From contig NC_081543.1 in assembly GCF_901000735.1 (NCBI RefSeq), forward strand, positions 9,469,921-9,533,920: a stretch of 64,000 nucleotides of DNA. The letters are read 5' to 3'. This document shows, piece by piece, positions 40,073 to 53,945 of the stretch. The number at the start of each line of letters is the position of its first letter. The stretch's first letter is position 1. The notes under the pieces are model-generated. The model was not told where the DNA came from, ran no database searches, and saw nothing but the letters and a program-made list of their open reading frames with translations. A program made the position numbers and the translations under genes. Origin of the DNA: Corylus avellana (lineage: Eukaryota > Streptophyta > Magnoliopsida > Fagales > Betulaceae).

Positions 40073-41117
40073 CTCCGTTTACTTCGACGTAAAATGGTTT
40101 CCTTCGTAAAATATTTTCAGGAAAGCCATTTTCCCTAAAAACATTTTACGGCGTTTACCTTGCACACGGAAAATAATTTTTTTTTAATATCTTTTTTTTA
40201 TATATATTTTCTCCAATAAGGTCCCGCCGGGACCTGCACTGGACTTGTTCGAGATCCCGCATGGATTTACTCAGGAGCCTGCCGGAACTTAATTGGGATT
40301 TGTCTGGGACCCCGTTGGGACCTACCCGAGACTTGACCTGGACCCTCCCAGGACCCCGTTGGGACTTGACCGGAGCCCGCCCGGGATCCGCGTGGGACTT
40401 GACCGGGACCCGCCCAGGATTTGCTCAGGACTTGACTGGGACCCCGACGGGACTTGACCGGGACCCAACCGGACAAGTCCCAGGCAGGTCTTGGGCAGGT
40501 CCGATCAAGTCTCGGGCGGGTCCCGACGGGGTCCCAAGCAAGTCTTGGGCGAGTCTCGATCAAGTTCTAGCAGGTCCCAGTTAGGTCTCGGGTAGGTTCG
40601 GTCAAGTCCCGAGCGGGTCTTGGTTAAGTCCAGGGCAGGTCCCAGGTGGGTCCCGGGCAAGTCCCACTGGGGTCTCGAGCGGGTCCCGATCAAGTCTTGG
40701 GAAGGTCCCGATCAGGTTCCGAGCAAATCCTGGTTAGGTCCCGGGCAGGTCCCGGGCGAGTCCCGATCAAGTCTCGAGCAGGTCCCGGGCGAGTCTCGGG
40801 CAGGTCCCGAGCGGGTCTCAGGCAGGTCCCGATCAAGTCTCGGGAGGGTTCCGGTCAGGTCCTGGGCGGGTTCCGGGCAAGTCCCGGCGAGGTTCTAAGC
40901 GAGTCTTGGCAAGGTCCATTGATTTAAGAATGAGATGCTCATAGTCGGAAAATGGTTTACAGTTTTAAAAAACCGTAAACCATTTTTCAACAATTAAAGA
41001 AGAATTTTCGGTCAAAAAGAAAATATTTTTCGTTGACCACTATTTTACGTCGAAGTAAACACCGTAAAATACAAAAATTATTTTATAGAAACCATTTTAC
41101 ATCGAAGTAAACGGAGC
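40073..41117. mobile_element. Foldback element with minisatellite core
   Basis: The ends form inverted repeats. CTCCGTTTACTTCGACGTAA (40073 onward, continuing AATGGTTT) pairs with 41089-41117 with one mismatch. A second inner pair is CATTTTACGGCGTTTACC (about 40143) with the stretch near 41052-41070, and a local hairpin lies at about 40948-40989. Between the arms is the 11-bp repeat array. There is no coding capacity. The structure resembles foldback transposons with repetitive arms. Family and target-site duplication could not be determined. Confidence 0.65.
40229..40917. repeat. 11-bp minisatellite array with an orientation switch
   Basis: From 40229 to 40470 there are 22 consecutive 11-base units of the type GGGACTTGACC. 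From 40471 to about 40917 about 40 units follow in the opposite sense (type CAAGTCCCGAG or CAGGTCCCGGG). The switch falls at 40470/40471. Units vary at a few positions but the 11-base phase is kept throughout each half. The GC content is far above that of the flanks. Open frames on both strands (up to 107 codons) arise because 11 is not a multiple of 3 and the unit lacks stops; they are not genes. Confidence 0.9.
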
Positions 41118-42951
41118 CTAAGTTTCTCATTTTCAAACAGCTGGACGTCCATTAGAGATTGCCACAAGTAGCCAATTTTCATTATCACTCATTTTTTGTA
41201 TAAGCCATAATGATTTTGTTGAAATCTTTTACCCGCTGTTCGATTAATATATTGTGTCCTTGTATAAGATAAAACCGTCATTGAAATTTTATATATAAAG
41301 TTGTGTTAATCATTAGTTAATTATTATTAGATTGTTTGACTTAATTACATCAATTAATATTTATGAATTTATAAAAATTAAATTTATCAACTTTATAATT
41401 GTAAAAAATAATATACAATTTTTTTTTTATCATAAAATAAATTATTTATAATATATTTTAGAACACTAGGTACAAGCAATTGAGAAAACTTTACAAAACT
41501 CCCATGCACTTTGATTAAAAAGTCTAATAAAGAATTAATTTAAAAAAAAAATGAAAAAAAGAGAAAGAAAACCCAAGGGATGGCCGAGCTACCCCCTTGG
41601 CCAAATCGGGGTAATTTGGCCACTTCATTCGGCATATCTGGAGTGTCTAAACCACCCTTAGCCATTTGGGGGTGATTCGGCCACCTTTTTATTTTTTATT
41701 TTTATTTTTTTATATATATATATATATATATTTGAATTTAAGAGAAATTTCAAAAAATCTCAAAAACTTCCACTCGTTTTGGCATCATCTCAAAAGTTTA
41801 AAAATTTCTAATTAAGGGTATTGAATTTTCAATTTCTTTCAAATACCCAATTCCGTTAAATATTGTCAAATTTCCTAAAATACCCATATTTTTTATTAAA
41901 AAAAAATATTGCAAAGATGTTGCAAAAATATTGAAAATATTTCTTGTATAAAAAAAATAAATGCTTGAATCTTAATAATTTTTATTTTATTTTTTTATAA
42001 TAAAAAATATAATTATTTTGAAAATTTTGACAAAATTTAAAGTAAAATTATAAAAAAATAAGATAATTAAAAGAAATTGAAAGTTTGATACTTTTAATTA
42101 AAAGTTTTTAAGCTTCGAGTGGGTACTTTCAAAACACGTAAAGATTCAATGAAAGTTTTGTACTTTCTCTCTCTTGCTTCCGCTCAATATTCACGCATCA
42201 TCATTATTTTCACATGGTATTAGAGCTATTTCAACGTATAAGAATATTTTCGTCTTATAAAAAATTTGTTAGGATTATTTTTTCCTTCACGGGCCTTGAG
42301 GGAGATATTAACATTTTTTAAAAAATTTTAAAAAGACAGCACAATTAATAATTTGAGAGACATTAACAATAAAATAATAATTTAAAAAGAATACGTGTAC
42401 TTCCCCAAAAAATGGTTTTACACCAAATCCTATTTTATATGATGGGAGGGAGGGAGAGGGTTGAAAGTTGAAACGTGTGGTTTAGAATTTGATTAAACTA
42501 ATCAAGGTAGCCGAGATACTTTTCTGATTGTAATCTTGTGACACGGTGGAATGTCCATTATCCACGTAGATATTCCAAATTTGACTGCTTCTTCCTGGCT
42601 GCATATCCAACGCGGCAAGACCATGGAATTGGAAACCAAAGGGCGTGCTCTGAATGCCAAGGCAGCAAATTTTTTTTTTAATATTTTAATAAAAAAAAAA
42701 AATTGCCGGCGTGCTATTTATCTTCACCCCTATTTATTTATTTAAATCAACATTAAAATATTTTTACTTTTTACGTTAAGAATAAATGTAAAATTGATCT
42801 TTATGATTGACCTAAATTATAAATTACTCACTGTGATATAAAAAATAATTTATAGATTCTCACGATAGGCCAAAATAATAGTTTACTCTCTGAAATCAAT
42901 TTCCATGCTGACAAATGCTAGTTTAATAAAAAGAGTAACCCAATTTTCTCC
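41118..42951. other. AT-rich spacer
   Basis: AT-rich, with a GGCC-rich partly palindromic patch at about 41575-41690 (GGCCAAAT / GGGGGTGATTCGGCCACC type), similar in character to small non-autonomous elements. An (AT)n run lies near 41711-41730. No gene is seen. Confidence 0.55.
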
Positions 42952-43386
42952 AACTTAATTTGAAGGAAAACTTTGTCGCAATTTGTTAACTTAAATATTG
43001 TTTTTATTTGTTTTTCAATGGTTAGAAGATGTGACCGTCAAATTCTCGCAAAATGCTCCCAAATCGTGGCGAGGAGGGAGTTACGCAAAGAGCAAAATTT
43101 TGGGGATAAAAGAGATTATGTTAATTTACTAAAACAGTATGACTTTGAGTGAGAGTTAATGTGTAATCTTAGTTGGTGTCCTAAAATGATGTGAAAAATC
43201 ATAGTTATCATTTTTTAAAGTCATAAATTAATAATAACATATGTCATGTTTTTATTGGGTATGATATGGCAAAATAACAGATTCTGTTAGGTTACTTAAC
43301 GAAAATTGAATTTTATTCTCGCCTTCCATGATGAGGCCCGAGGATATGTAAAACTTTTTTTTTTTTTAAATAGAAAAACTTGAGCA
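42952..43386. repeat. Duplicated block 4, left copy (ends at gap)
   Basis: Repeated at 43407-43852 with few differences. The left copy ends at AACTTGAGCA next to a 20-N gap, and the right copy starts after the gap. Confidence 0.9.
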
Positions 43387-43406
43387 NNNNNNNNNNNNNN
43401 NNNNNN
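43387..43406. other. Assembly gap, 20 N
   Basis: A 20-N placeholder separating the two copies of duplicated block 4. Confidence 0.97.
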
Positions 43407-43852
43407 AACTTAATTTGAAGGAAAACTTTGTCGCAATTTGTTAACTTAAATATTGTTTTTATTTATTTTTCAATGGTTAGAAGATGTGACCGTCAAATTC
43501 TCGCAAAATGCTCCCAAATCGTGGCGAGGAGGGAGTTACGCAAAGAGTAAAATTTTGGGGATAAAAGAGATTATGTTAATTTACTAAAGCAGTATGACTT
43601 TGAGTGAGAGCTAATGTGCAATCTTAGCTGGTGTCCTAAAATGATGTGGAAAATCATAGTTATCATTTTTTAAAGTCATAAATTAATAATAACATATGTC
43701 ATGTTTTTATTGGGTATGATATGGCAAAATAACAGATTCTGTTAGGTTACTTAACGAAAATTGATTTTTATTCTCGCCTACATGATGAGGCCCGAGGATA
43801 TGTAAAAGTTTTTTTTTTTTTTTTTTTTTTTTTAAATAGAAAAACTTGAGCA
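43407..43852. repeat. Duplicated block 4, right copy (starts at gap)
   Basis: Near-identical to 42952-43386, with a longer poly-T near 43810-43833. It leads directly into the HOS1 upstream region. Confidence 0.9.
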
Positions 43853-44030
43853 CGTGATCCAAGCTGGGTTCAGGCCCAAGGAAATCAAAGCGGCCCAATT
43901 CAACGCCGAGTTGGAGCCACGGATGTATGCCAATTTGAATTGGAACCGGAAAAGAAACCAAGCCCTCGAAAAAAAAAAAAAAAAATTATTCGCATCCTCT
44001 TTTTCAAAACCCCTCCAATTCCTCAAATTC

Positions 44031-44054
44031 CTCTCTCTCTCTCTCTCTCTCTCT
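44031..44054. repeat. (CT)12 in the HOS1 leader
   Basis: A CT run about 120 bases before the HOS1 start codon, probably in the 5' UTR. Confidence 0.85.
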
Positions 44055-44176
44055 GTGAGAAGCTTCTGTGAGCACCAATGCTTTCCTTCACTGAGCCCTA
44101 ACACCCCCACCTCTCTCCATTTCCTGCTATTTAGGGTTTTGGAACAATCAACTCTCGGCAGTCTCCGAGTGACAGA

Positions 44177-47100
44177 ATGGACCGGAGATTCAATGGCCCG
44201 ACCGCTCCTTCGAGCTCCCCCTACGGCGCAGCCTCCACCGCCGCCACTAGATCGCCCTCTCCGCCTCCGCAACCTAACTACAGCAGCCGACCCGTTCAGG
44301 TGCTCATTCTGTGTAACCCTACACATTCTCGTATAAACCCACTTCTAAAACCCTAGCTCTTTGCTTTTATAGACACTCTCTAGGGTTTTAGAATCAATTG
44401 CTTTGTGAAGACCAGCAGAGAATCGGTTAGCTCATTGGTTCTTAGTAGTGGTTTTGTCCGGAAGTAAAATTTTATTATTTGGGCTTAAACTGATGCAAAT
44501 TCTGCTTCCTAAACCAAAATCGAAGTGCTTTTCGAAATGCCAAGTATGTTAAGCCTCAGGGTTTTAATATTGCTGAGTTAGATAAGTATTAGTACTTAAA
44601 AGTGTAGAAATACGTACTACATATCATAGATTAATGAAAAATTTGCTGCAATTTTTGGGTTATAGGATCCAATTACACTACGAAGAACAGTTGAAGTACC
44701 GTAGGTGGGTGCTGTGGCAGTTTGGCTTTTTAGATTCAATTCCAAAATATCTCCAGCTAGCATTTAGCCCAGTTGTTATATTCGGGTTTTAGGATTAATT
44801 CAAAGTACTTATAAAAAAAAAGGACTAATTCAAAATATTTAGGGTGGTGATCTTTTGGTTCTATAGGGCAATATTGTTTTTTAAGCCATTTCCCCTACTA
44901 CAATGACTGAGCTGTTTTAGGTACATATCTTGTATTCTCATTCTCATTTACATGGACAATATCAATTTATAAAACTGGGTTTTGTTGGTTATCCTGTGGT
45001 TAGGATCAATTGCGTTCTGGAAGGCCTTAGAAAGTACATAAAGTGTTAAGTATGTTGAAATTGTTGTATTAAAGTTAGTTGAGTTGAGGTTTTTGCTTTC
45101 TTAGGTCCCGGTTTATGACAATCCTAATACTCAATGTTTAGTTCTTATTCTACATTTTCTTTCTGATCAACTCGAGGATGGAAATTTTGAGGTCAGTTGA
45201 AATTCATGGATAGATAAAACGTGTGAAATACCATACTCTGAACTCATTTTGGTTAGGAGGAGAGAAATTAGGAGAAATGCATCTTATAAGAAACTAGTTT
45301 ATGCTTGCACCAATTAATCAAAAGGTCAGCTCTGGTGTTTCTTTTTATGCTAAGTGCTTTGGATATTAGGGGCTGCAGATTATGGTAAAACAACAAGATG
45401 GAATAATTTCCAGAAAAAATAAAAAGATGCTAAAACCTTTAGGTGCTGAACCCAAAAAAGGGTGTTGGAGTATTGTTAGACCATTGGTTGAAATGTATTA
45501 AAGTTTGTATTACTGTATATATGTTTGAAATGTATTAAAGTTTGTATTACTGTATATATGTTTATCTTGTAGAATTTTTTTTTTTACTTTTATGATTCTA
45601 TACGTATAGTATTTTTTGCATATTAAAAATAGGTTTCTCAATAAAATGCATAAAGGACCTACCTGATAAAAATATGGTATGACTGACTCAGTGCTTTAGG
45701 CGGCTGTGATTGCGATTGTTTCTTAGATTTTACTGCTCTTTTGAAAATGTTCCATTTGTAACGTTTTTGTTGAACTTGCAATTTAAGTTTAGGTGAGCAT
45801 GTCTTTTGAGATTTGGTTGGAATGAAGGTTTGCATGCAATTCTGTGATCTGTGTATGGGGTGTCTATTTACTGTTCCTTGGCATGAGTTGGGTTACTAAA
45901 ATTAACTCCTTTATATTTATAAAAGGCTAGTTTACAAATTCTGCAAGTGTGTATGGCTGACTTACAATTGGCCTTAAGTTTAAGTCTCACTGGACGTGCT
46001 TTCCAGATTGGACTAGATTGAAGCTCCGTTTGCAATAATTTGGTCTGTGCATTGTTATTACAATTATGTATTTTTATTTTGTAGAAGGCTATTCTAAAAG
46101 ATTGTTTCAATTTGGACGGCAGCCTTCATTTATGATGAAGAAAATGCCATAAATTGAATCTGGTTGGGTCAATACTGAATTGGTGTATACAAATGTTTTA
46201 ACCAAATATCTTTTGTCTCCTGTCTCCTATCATCCATTTTGGATTTTTTTTGAGTTCTCTGGATGATAGTCTCAATCTAGATTTTAATTGTTCTATTTCA
46301 AGCATGGGTAAGCAGTAGATTGATACTTGATTATCGTTTTTCAGTTTTAATGTTTTCATCATATAGGATAGACCATAACATAACATCTGCAACTAAAAGA
46401 AAAAAGGGTCAACTGAATGTAATGTTATTAACTCATGAGAAATTATACCTAGCTTCTAATTTCAATTTCAGGAAGCACTGGAACACTTGGCATCCATTGA
46501 CCTGTTTGAGTTGTGTGATGAAGCAAAAGTTGAACGTTGTCGGGCAACTAGAGACTTGAGAAGCTGTGGACGCTCTGTACAGTATGTTTTGATCTCATGT
46601 GGACATGCCTCTTTGTGTGCAGAGTGTAGTCAACGGTGTGATCTTTGCCCTATATGTAGAATCCCAATACCAAAGAATGGTAATAGACAACGACTTCGCC
46701 TGTATTATGAGTGCATAGCAGCTGGCCTTATCTCCAAAAGATGTGATGAGAAATTTCAAGAGAGGGAAGACGGGGACAAGCAACTAACTGCTGATGTCCA
46801 ACGTCTCTATTCTCTGTTTGATGTTGCCCTGGAGAATAACTTAGTTTCTTTGATTTGTCACTGTATCCTTCATGGCAAGACTGATATCTTCACTTCTTTT
46901 TGTCAGGGGCATATATATAAGTTTTAGATTTAATACTATCATCTCTACTTTACGTATCAAAAGTATTATCCCCGCTTTGTACATTACTGGCTGGGAAATT
47001 TCGAGAATTTTGGATAAAATAGAAAAAAAAATAAAAAAAATTAGACAGATAACTTGAACAAGATAACCAAATATTCTTATTAATACGCTATAGATACGTG

Positions 47101-50100
47101 CACTTTTAGTAATTATACTGGCATTCTGTTGAAATTTCTCCTTTATCCAAAGCTCACGTTTCTTTAACAGAGAGTTAACAGATGTAACAGATGTTTGTAT
47201 GGATGAAAGTGCAGTGTCTAGTGATCCTGTCATAGCTTTCTTATTGGATGAAGTGGTTGTCAAGGATTGGTGCAAGAGGGCGTTCAGAAACATCACAACA
47301 GAACTTCAAGGAATTTGTATCCTTAAATTGTTAAAAATATTTTTGATGTTTGGAGGCCATTGTTCTTTTTTGCATGTGCATACTTCCTATAATCTGAAGA
47401 GTGTGCACTTCTTAACATTTTTCATTAGATAATCTTGAAGTGGGTGAGATGAACACTAAGTTGAGTTTACTACTTAAGTGTTATGTTCAGCTGGCTGGCA
47501 TATGCAATGTGCTTGAAGTTTTGGAGTCATCTTTTAAGGGGACTCTTTCAGCACAGCTTCGTGACTTGCACCACCTTCAAGAGAGTATATTGAAGACGAA
47601 GCAGGTTTTAATTGAGATCTTTTTTTTTTTTTTTTTTAAGTGTAGTACATTTATCTACTGTTTTGATTTTGATGGGTGGCCTGTTTCTTATTTGTTTTGG
47701 GATATGCATTGTCTTTGCGATAATAATGATAACATATTTTTTTCTTATTGAAAGAACAATTTTATTTATCTCTCTCATATAGAAGATTGATTTTAGAGTT
47801 CTTATGAGTTGACAATTTTATTGGCTAGTCTTAAAAAAGCCTAATCTTCAATAGCCACCAAGCATATGAAATCACAAGTGATGGTTTTGGAATTTATAAA
47901 TTGTAGTTATTGTGTATGTCACGTATTCTGACTAGGCCAGCCTTAAAAATTTTTGGCGGCAAGACGACTGCCTGTACTTTTCTCTGATATTTTGTTTAGG
48001 ATAGTTGTAAACTTTCTTCATTTAAACTGCCAAAAACAATTTCTAGATATCTACACATAATTGATCTTTTCTCTCAGTACTGGTTTTTTATTTTCAGCAT
48101 TTGGAGATGATGATGTGGTGTATAAGACATCAATTTCTGGAGAATGTGCAATCTCGGTATACTAATTTCACATCATGGCGTTCTCTTGTCCGTGAACGGA
48201 AATCAGCTGCAATTAAGCGTTCATGGCCTGATGCAGTAAATTACTCTGCAGAGCCCACTAGACAGGATGGTTCCTTGTTCATTGAAGATGCGTTGGTGAA
48301 TCTTGATATAGAGCAGGGAGCTACACTCGAAACAGGGGAGCAATCAGAAGTTGCATTACTGCTGAAAAGTGGAGTCTCAGCAATTCTCCAGTCGAGGATA
48401 GAAGGGGTGGCAGGGTGCTATCCTTTTAAAAGTTTAAGAAATGCAGTTGATATACTCTTCTTATGTGGAAGTTCTGATTTGGTGGTTGCAAAGCAGGCAA
48501 TTGTATCCTTTGTCTTCCCTATATGTAGATTGGATGATTCTGTTCATTGTACAAAAATTGTAATTGTGCAGGACTTTTTCTTTTTGTTTCCTTCATTTAC
48601 AACAGCTTCTCTATTATCTGTTTGATCGACATTGGGAAATGCCTGATGAAACATGGAGAGACATCATGGAGGACTTTGCAGCTACCTTTAGTATTACCAG
48701 GCACTCATTACTTGAATCTTTAGTTTTTTATCTGTTGGATGACCACACAGACGAGGCGCTGCAGGTAACATTTTTAAGATGCTTGTTTGGTTTGGATGAT
48801 CATTTTAATTTTTGACAAGGCATTAAATGTATCATTAAACCGATTGTATCTAATTTAGTTGAACCTTAACTTCAAATTTTGGAACACAATAAATCTTATA
48901 GTTCAATTAATATTTTATGATTAGTTTTATCTGTTCAGTTATATAGTGATACGATACTTTTAGGATGTAATTTGGTTTATATACGATTAGGTTGTAGCAC
49001 TACTGCAGGCATGTGCATGTGTGTGTGTGTTAATATCTAATGTGTTTTGATAGTAATGTCTAATGTTGAAACTTTTTTCATATAAATCACAAAATTTTGG
49101 GTTAATATCTAATGTGTTTTGATAAGTATGTCTAATGTTGAAACTTTTTTCATATAAATCACAAAAATTTTGGGGATTTAAATGCCCCCCAACACACACA
49201 GACACGCATTGGCCCCCCAAAAAAAATCTTGTCCCTGCACTTTGCAAGGTGGCACTTAAATACTCCTCCTGCATGGATGTTCTGTGGAAAGGAATTCCCT
49301 ACCTTATGTTATCCAGGAATGAGAGTTTGAGTTAGAAAAGAGTCTTGGAGCTTAATAGTATAAAGGCTTAACATAAAAGTAATATAGTTGGAAATAACTT
49401 GTACTTATCAAAATAGATAATTGGAACTAACATCTGTGGAAGTTCTGAATTAAATGTGTTGGGTTCTACTTTGTGTTAATGGTGCTGCTTGTCTAAGCTC
49501 AAATTAGTCCATATTGCGCTCTGTATTAAACTCCTAACTTGGTGTAGTATTTTATCTTGTTCTTGTTTTTGTTTATAAAAGTTTTAAAGTTGAAGCAGAT
49601 GAGATTTAACTGCAATCTCCATTAAAAGGAAATAAAGAAAGAACGCTGACATTTCTAATTCCCAAATTATATCTTCTTGCCATAGCCAAGGTGTTTTAGT
49701 GTCTTGGATTCTTTGCATTAAATAATGCAAGTGCATGTCGTTAATATGGAAGTTCTCTTTGATCTTTCAGAACAATTTGATTTATGATCTCAATGTTGTT
49801 GGATTGCTAATTATACTTAAAACATTATATTGCCTAGGAAGCTTGTCGCCTTCTTCCAGATATCTCAGGCCCAGCAACTCATCCTAAGATTGCACAAGTG
49901 TTGTTAGAAAGGAATAATCCTGATACAGCTCTAATGGTTTTACGGTGGTCTGGGGGTGATGGTGGATTACAGATGGTTTCGCTTAGTGAGGCTGTCACTG
50001 CCGTTCGGGTGAGGGTGGAGTGTGGACTTCTGACTGAAGCATTTACGCATCAGAGAATGCTCTGCACCAGAGTCAGGGAAAAGAAGTTGAAGCCTGGACC

Positions 50101-52831
50101 ATCTGGGAATGCTTCTGATAATTTTAAAGGTGAACTTAGGAATTGGGTGGAATGGGTGGAGATATTGGTAACTGAAATCTGTTGCCTTTGTATACGAAGG
50201 AACTTGGTAGATCGAATGATAGAGTTGCCATGGAATTCTGATGAGGAGAAACATATCCATAAATGCCTGTTGGACTTTTCTATTGAAGACCCTTCAACAA
50301 GTTCTGGAAGTCTTCTTGTCGTATTCTATCTTCAGGTATTGACAAGATTTTAACTTTTACTCAAAATTGAGTTATGGGGTTAAGCATCTAACTTTGGTAC
50401 TGCTAAGTTGCTGACCATCTTAAAAAGAATCGTCATTGTGAATGTCACTTTGTTCAGGTCTGTGATAGCTTTTCTGGTTTTTTTTCCCCATGTAGCTTCC
50501 TTCATTTGGCTGTTTATTGATTATGTCATAGATTCACACTCATGAATCGTTAGGTTGTTTACATGTCTAGTTCTACTTCAATATAAATTCTTATTTCTTT
50601 AGTTGGTGACAAAATAGTTTATTAGAATGAATGCACTATACATTACAGTTATAGGTAACATATTGAAATATGAGAACTCCATCTTAGGTGATGCTACTTT
50701 AACAACTTTACAAGATTTAATTTTGAACTCAATTCCTAGAAATCAAATTCAAAATTCAACAACTATTACGTGAGAATAAGTGTGAAGATTGATACAAAGG
50801 AATACCTGAGGCCTTCTCAACAAGGAAAGGTGAATTTTTGTCAATGGAGTGACCGTGACAGGTGCAATTTAGAAATAAATGAATATGAATGATAAGAAAC
50901 ATTCTTAGATCTCATCCTATTTTTAAGTGTATTTTCTGGTTTCTGGAAACTTAAAAGTTGGAGTGAATAAAATAACTTATGTGTCACGTGGTTGGTGGGA
51001 TAAGGTTCCATTGAGGAAATCAATACTGTTTTATTTGCTCTCATTATGTGTTTTGCTTTTATTGTGAATGAGCATTTCACTGTCAGATGTTAGCGTGTCT
51101 GTATATTCATCCCAATTAAATTGTGAATTACTCCCAGATGCTGACGTATCGCTGTATCAAGTTTACATCTGTGGATGGTTTGTGAACATTTGTTATACTT
51201 AAGAGGAGCTCTCCATTTTAGCTTCTTGAAAGAAAATGGCAAATATCTTAGCATGAGTATATTTTGTTAAAACAACAGTTTTGGAAGTATATCCTGGCTT
51301 ACAAAATTGTTGTTCTTTATCATTTCAGCGCTACCGATATACTGAAGCATACCAAGTTGATCTTAAACTTCAGACAGTGGAGCAGGAGTTCATTTCAAAG
51401 AGTTCTGACAGCGAAGAAGTTTTATTGAGAATAAGATCAGCAAGTCAGTGGAGAGCAAGATTGATTGTAAGTCATATAAACTTTTTAAGTAACTATAAGG
51501 TGGTCTATTTTATGGATTGTTGCCCCAGGGGTCAGGGGGGGAGGGAGTTTCGGTTGGGAAGGGAAGGGAAGGTGCAGTATTGCCTAGAAGGCAGTGTCTC
51601 TTTGTGTGATGTGGCTTATTTAGTGTGAATGGGAAGGGTGAGCTTTCAGGGGCTCATGAACAAGTTTGAGATGGGAAAAAAATTGGTCCTGCAAGCTAGA
51701 TCCTGATAAATAACCATGTATATGGGAATGATATTGTTTGTGCTCTTCTGCAAGTGATTTTGTTGGGAAACGATTATTTACTTAAAATAAAATCTTGAAT
51801 TTGATTATATTCTTTTAATAAACAGGATAATTGCATGGAGTTGCTGCCAGAAGTCCAGAGGCAACAAGTGAAGTCTGGAAAATTGCCTGAGACTGCTTTT
51901 GACTTTGGTGAAGAAGTTGAAATGGCAGCAAAATCTGATCTTCCTAAGGTGCAAGAGCCAATATCGACCAGTTTATTGATTCCCTCATCTACTGATTCTT
52001 CTCTTCTTCTGCGGATGGACCATACAGCTCCTTTTGTGAGATCATCGGTTTTTGAAACTCCTACAAGACTACATGGATCTGTCAACAATCATCGCTCTGA
52101 ACATGTTACGTATGGCTCCCCATCAATTCTCCATGAAAGGGGACTAAAACCTATCAGCAAAGATTTCAAATTGGATGAAACCTCAACTCCTGGTACTCGT
52201 CGGGCTAGTCCCTTGAATGTCTCACCATTGAGAGAAATTAGTAAGGCTAACTATAGCAATCTCCAAGACGGATCACCGGAAACAGAACAAAATGGGTTTA
52301 TCAACCAATTCCTAAATGCTAGTCCTCCATACTCCCACAGGCTTACCACTAATCGAGTAAGTACACCTAGTAGTGACTATGGCTTGTTCAAAGATTCTGT
52401 GGAGGGCCTGGACACTAATTTGTTTGGCAAAAGGATCCAGTCTGATAGAGATTATCGACTTCAGAATGTAGTCTCCTCAGATGATCCAATGGACGATTCT
52501 TTTAGGTAAATATAATTTCTTATCCCTGCTTTCACCATTACAGCCTGTTAGCCTGCTTTGTTGCTTGTGCGGTTAATTGCAGATGCAGAAATTTTTTCTT
52601 CATGTTCGTGGAATTCCATCCCTCACTCTTATTTATATAATCTCCTAAATTTTCAGCCATGGAGAGAAGGGTTTTGCTGCTGCTGTTCGCAATTCGAATG
52701 GTGGACCAAGATGGAGGTCTGATGAAACCAGTGATGAGGAAGAGGAGCACACTCCAGGGAGAAGTATCGGAATGGCTTATCAAACACCTCCCACAAGGAG
52801 AACAAGAAGAAGTAGACTAGCCAAGAGGTGA
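44177..52831 (+). CDS. HOS1: HOS1-type E3 ubiquitin ligase / nuclear-pore protein, complete
   Basis: Ten coding exons join in frame to 959 aa (Arabidopsis HOS1: about 927): 44177-44299, 46472-46862, 47182-47316, 47429-47604, 48098-48502, 48606-48764, 49838-50335, 51329-51466, 51826-52505 and 52657-52831. All junctions are GT-AG. After a Pro/Ser-rich start, residues 84-103 form the non-canonical RING of HOS1 (SCGHASLCAECSQRCDLCPI then C). The long helical middle (about 140-620), with MDESAVSSDPVIAFLLDEVV, LLYYLFDRHW and ALMVLRWSG, corresponds to the ELYS-like region. The end is acidic then basic (RWRSDETSDEEEE, RRTRRSRLAKR), a likely nuclear signal. In Arabidopsis HOS1 attaches ubiquitin to ICE1 and CONSTANS, works at the nuclear pore, and affects cold response and flowering. 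The function here is inferred from homology. Intron 1 is long (about 2.2 kb). No lesion is seen. Confidence 0.95.
45488..45561. repeat. 37-bp tandem duplication in HOS1 intron 1
   Basis: Two identical 37-base units beginning TTGAAATGTATTAAAG. Confidence 0.9.
49031..49174. repeat. 72-bp tandem duplication in HOS1 intron 6
   Basis: Two units starting TAATATCTAATGTGTTTTGA at 49031 and 49103, differing at a few bases. Confidence 0.9.
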
Positions 52832-53945
52832 AGGCTGTGGCTGCCGATTTTGTCAACTTCAAAATATCCCTGTCCTTCCATTGCTGCTCCTCAGTGTGGT
52901 CTTGAAATAAGGGAACCTGCAAGAGATAGTAATGAAAGAGAGTTGCAGTCTTTCAGGTTTCTGCAGTTCCCATGGAAGGGGAAGCAAAGCATACAAGTAA
53001 AAGGATTATACTGGTTATAGTTGTGCTAGTAAGATTCAGCTCAGGAGATGAACTTGTATGGGTCATTCCCTTTAGAGATGGGTGAGTAGGTCTTTTGGGG
53101 GGGGAACAATCTGTGTAGGGTTGTGCCATTTTTGTATCCTAATTGAGGTAATTCAAAGGCCGAAGCAGTTATTTGGTAGTTATCACATTTTGCTAAGATG
53201 TATTAAACTTATTTTTATGAAATCATATTGCCATGCTTAATCCTCCAAAGAAGTACATTTGTGTTCAAGTAATTGAAAGATATCCCTCCTGAGCGGCGTC
53301 TTGTGGGATGGTACTATTATGGTCACGCTCAAGTAGGATAGTTACAATTAGTTTCTCCTTCCAACCTTTTCGCTTAGAAAAAAAAAAAAAGTGATTGAAA
53401 GATGTGGTTAATTCTTGTGTTTAAATAATTAAATTTGCTCTTTTTTAGCATAATTTTTTTAGATAAGTAGATAGTGATTTAACATAATTGCTTCTTTTTA
53501 TTTTTTTTTTTATTTTTTATTTTTAAATACACTTTACCATGAAAGTATTCATGCATTTGCAATTTAGCCCCTAATATTTAAATATTTAATACATCGAGTA
53601 TATGAAGAGCTTGAGCCCACATTTAAAAGATTAGTACAATATCAATTAAATGAAAATCCGTTTAAGCTTAGTATTTATTTATTTTGTAACTTAGTAATTT
53701 AGTATACCCTATAAATTTGAATGAAGTTTAAGCATTCAATACTAAATAAAAAAATAAAAAAATAAAAAAGTAGATTTGGGATTTTATTATTTATCCTTAC
53801 AATTATTATTTTCTCCTCTCTCTCACCATACCATATTTTCTTTGATTTCCATCGTATACCTTCTATAAAAAGCTCGGTTATCTTTCAAAAGCAAACTTCT
53901 TCGCCGAGAGGCTTGGAGTTCTGATCCGTGAAGAAGTGGAAGGAG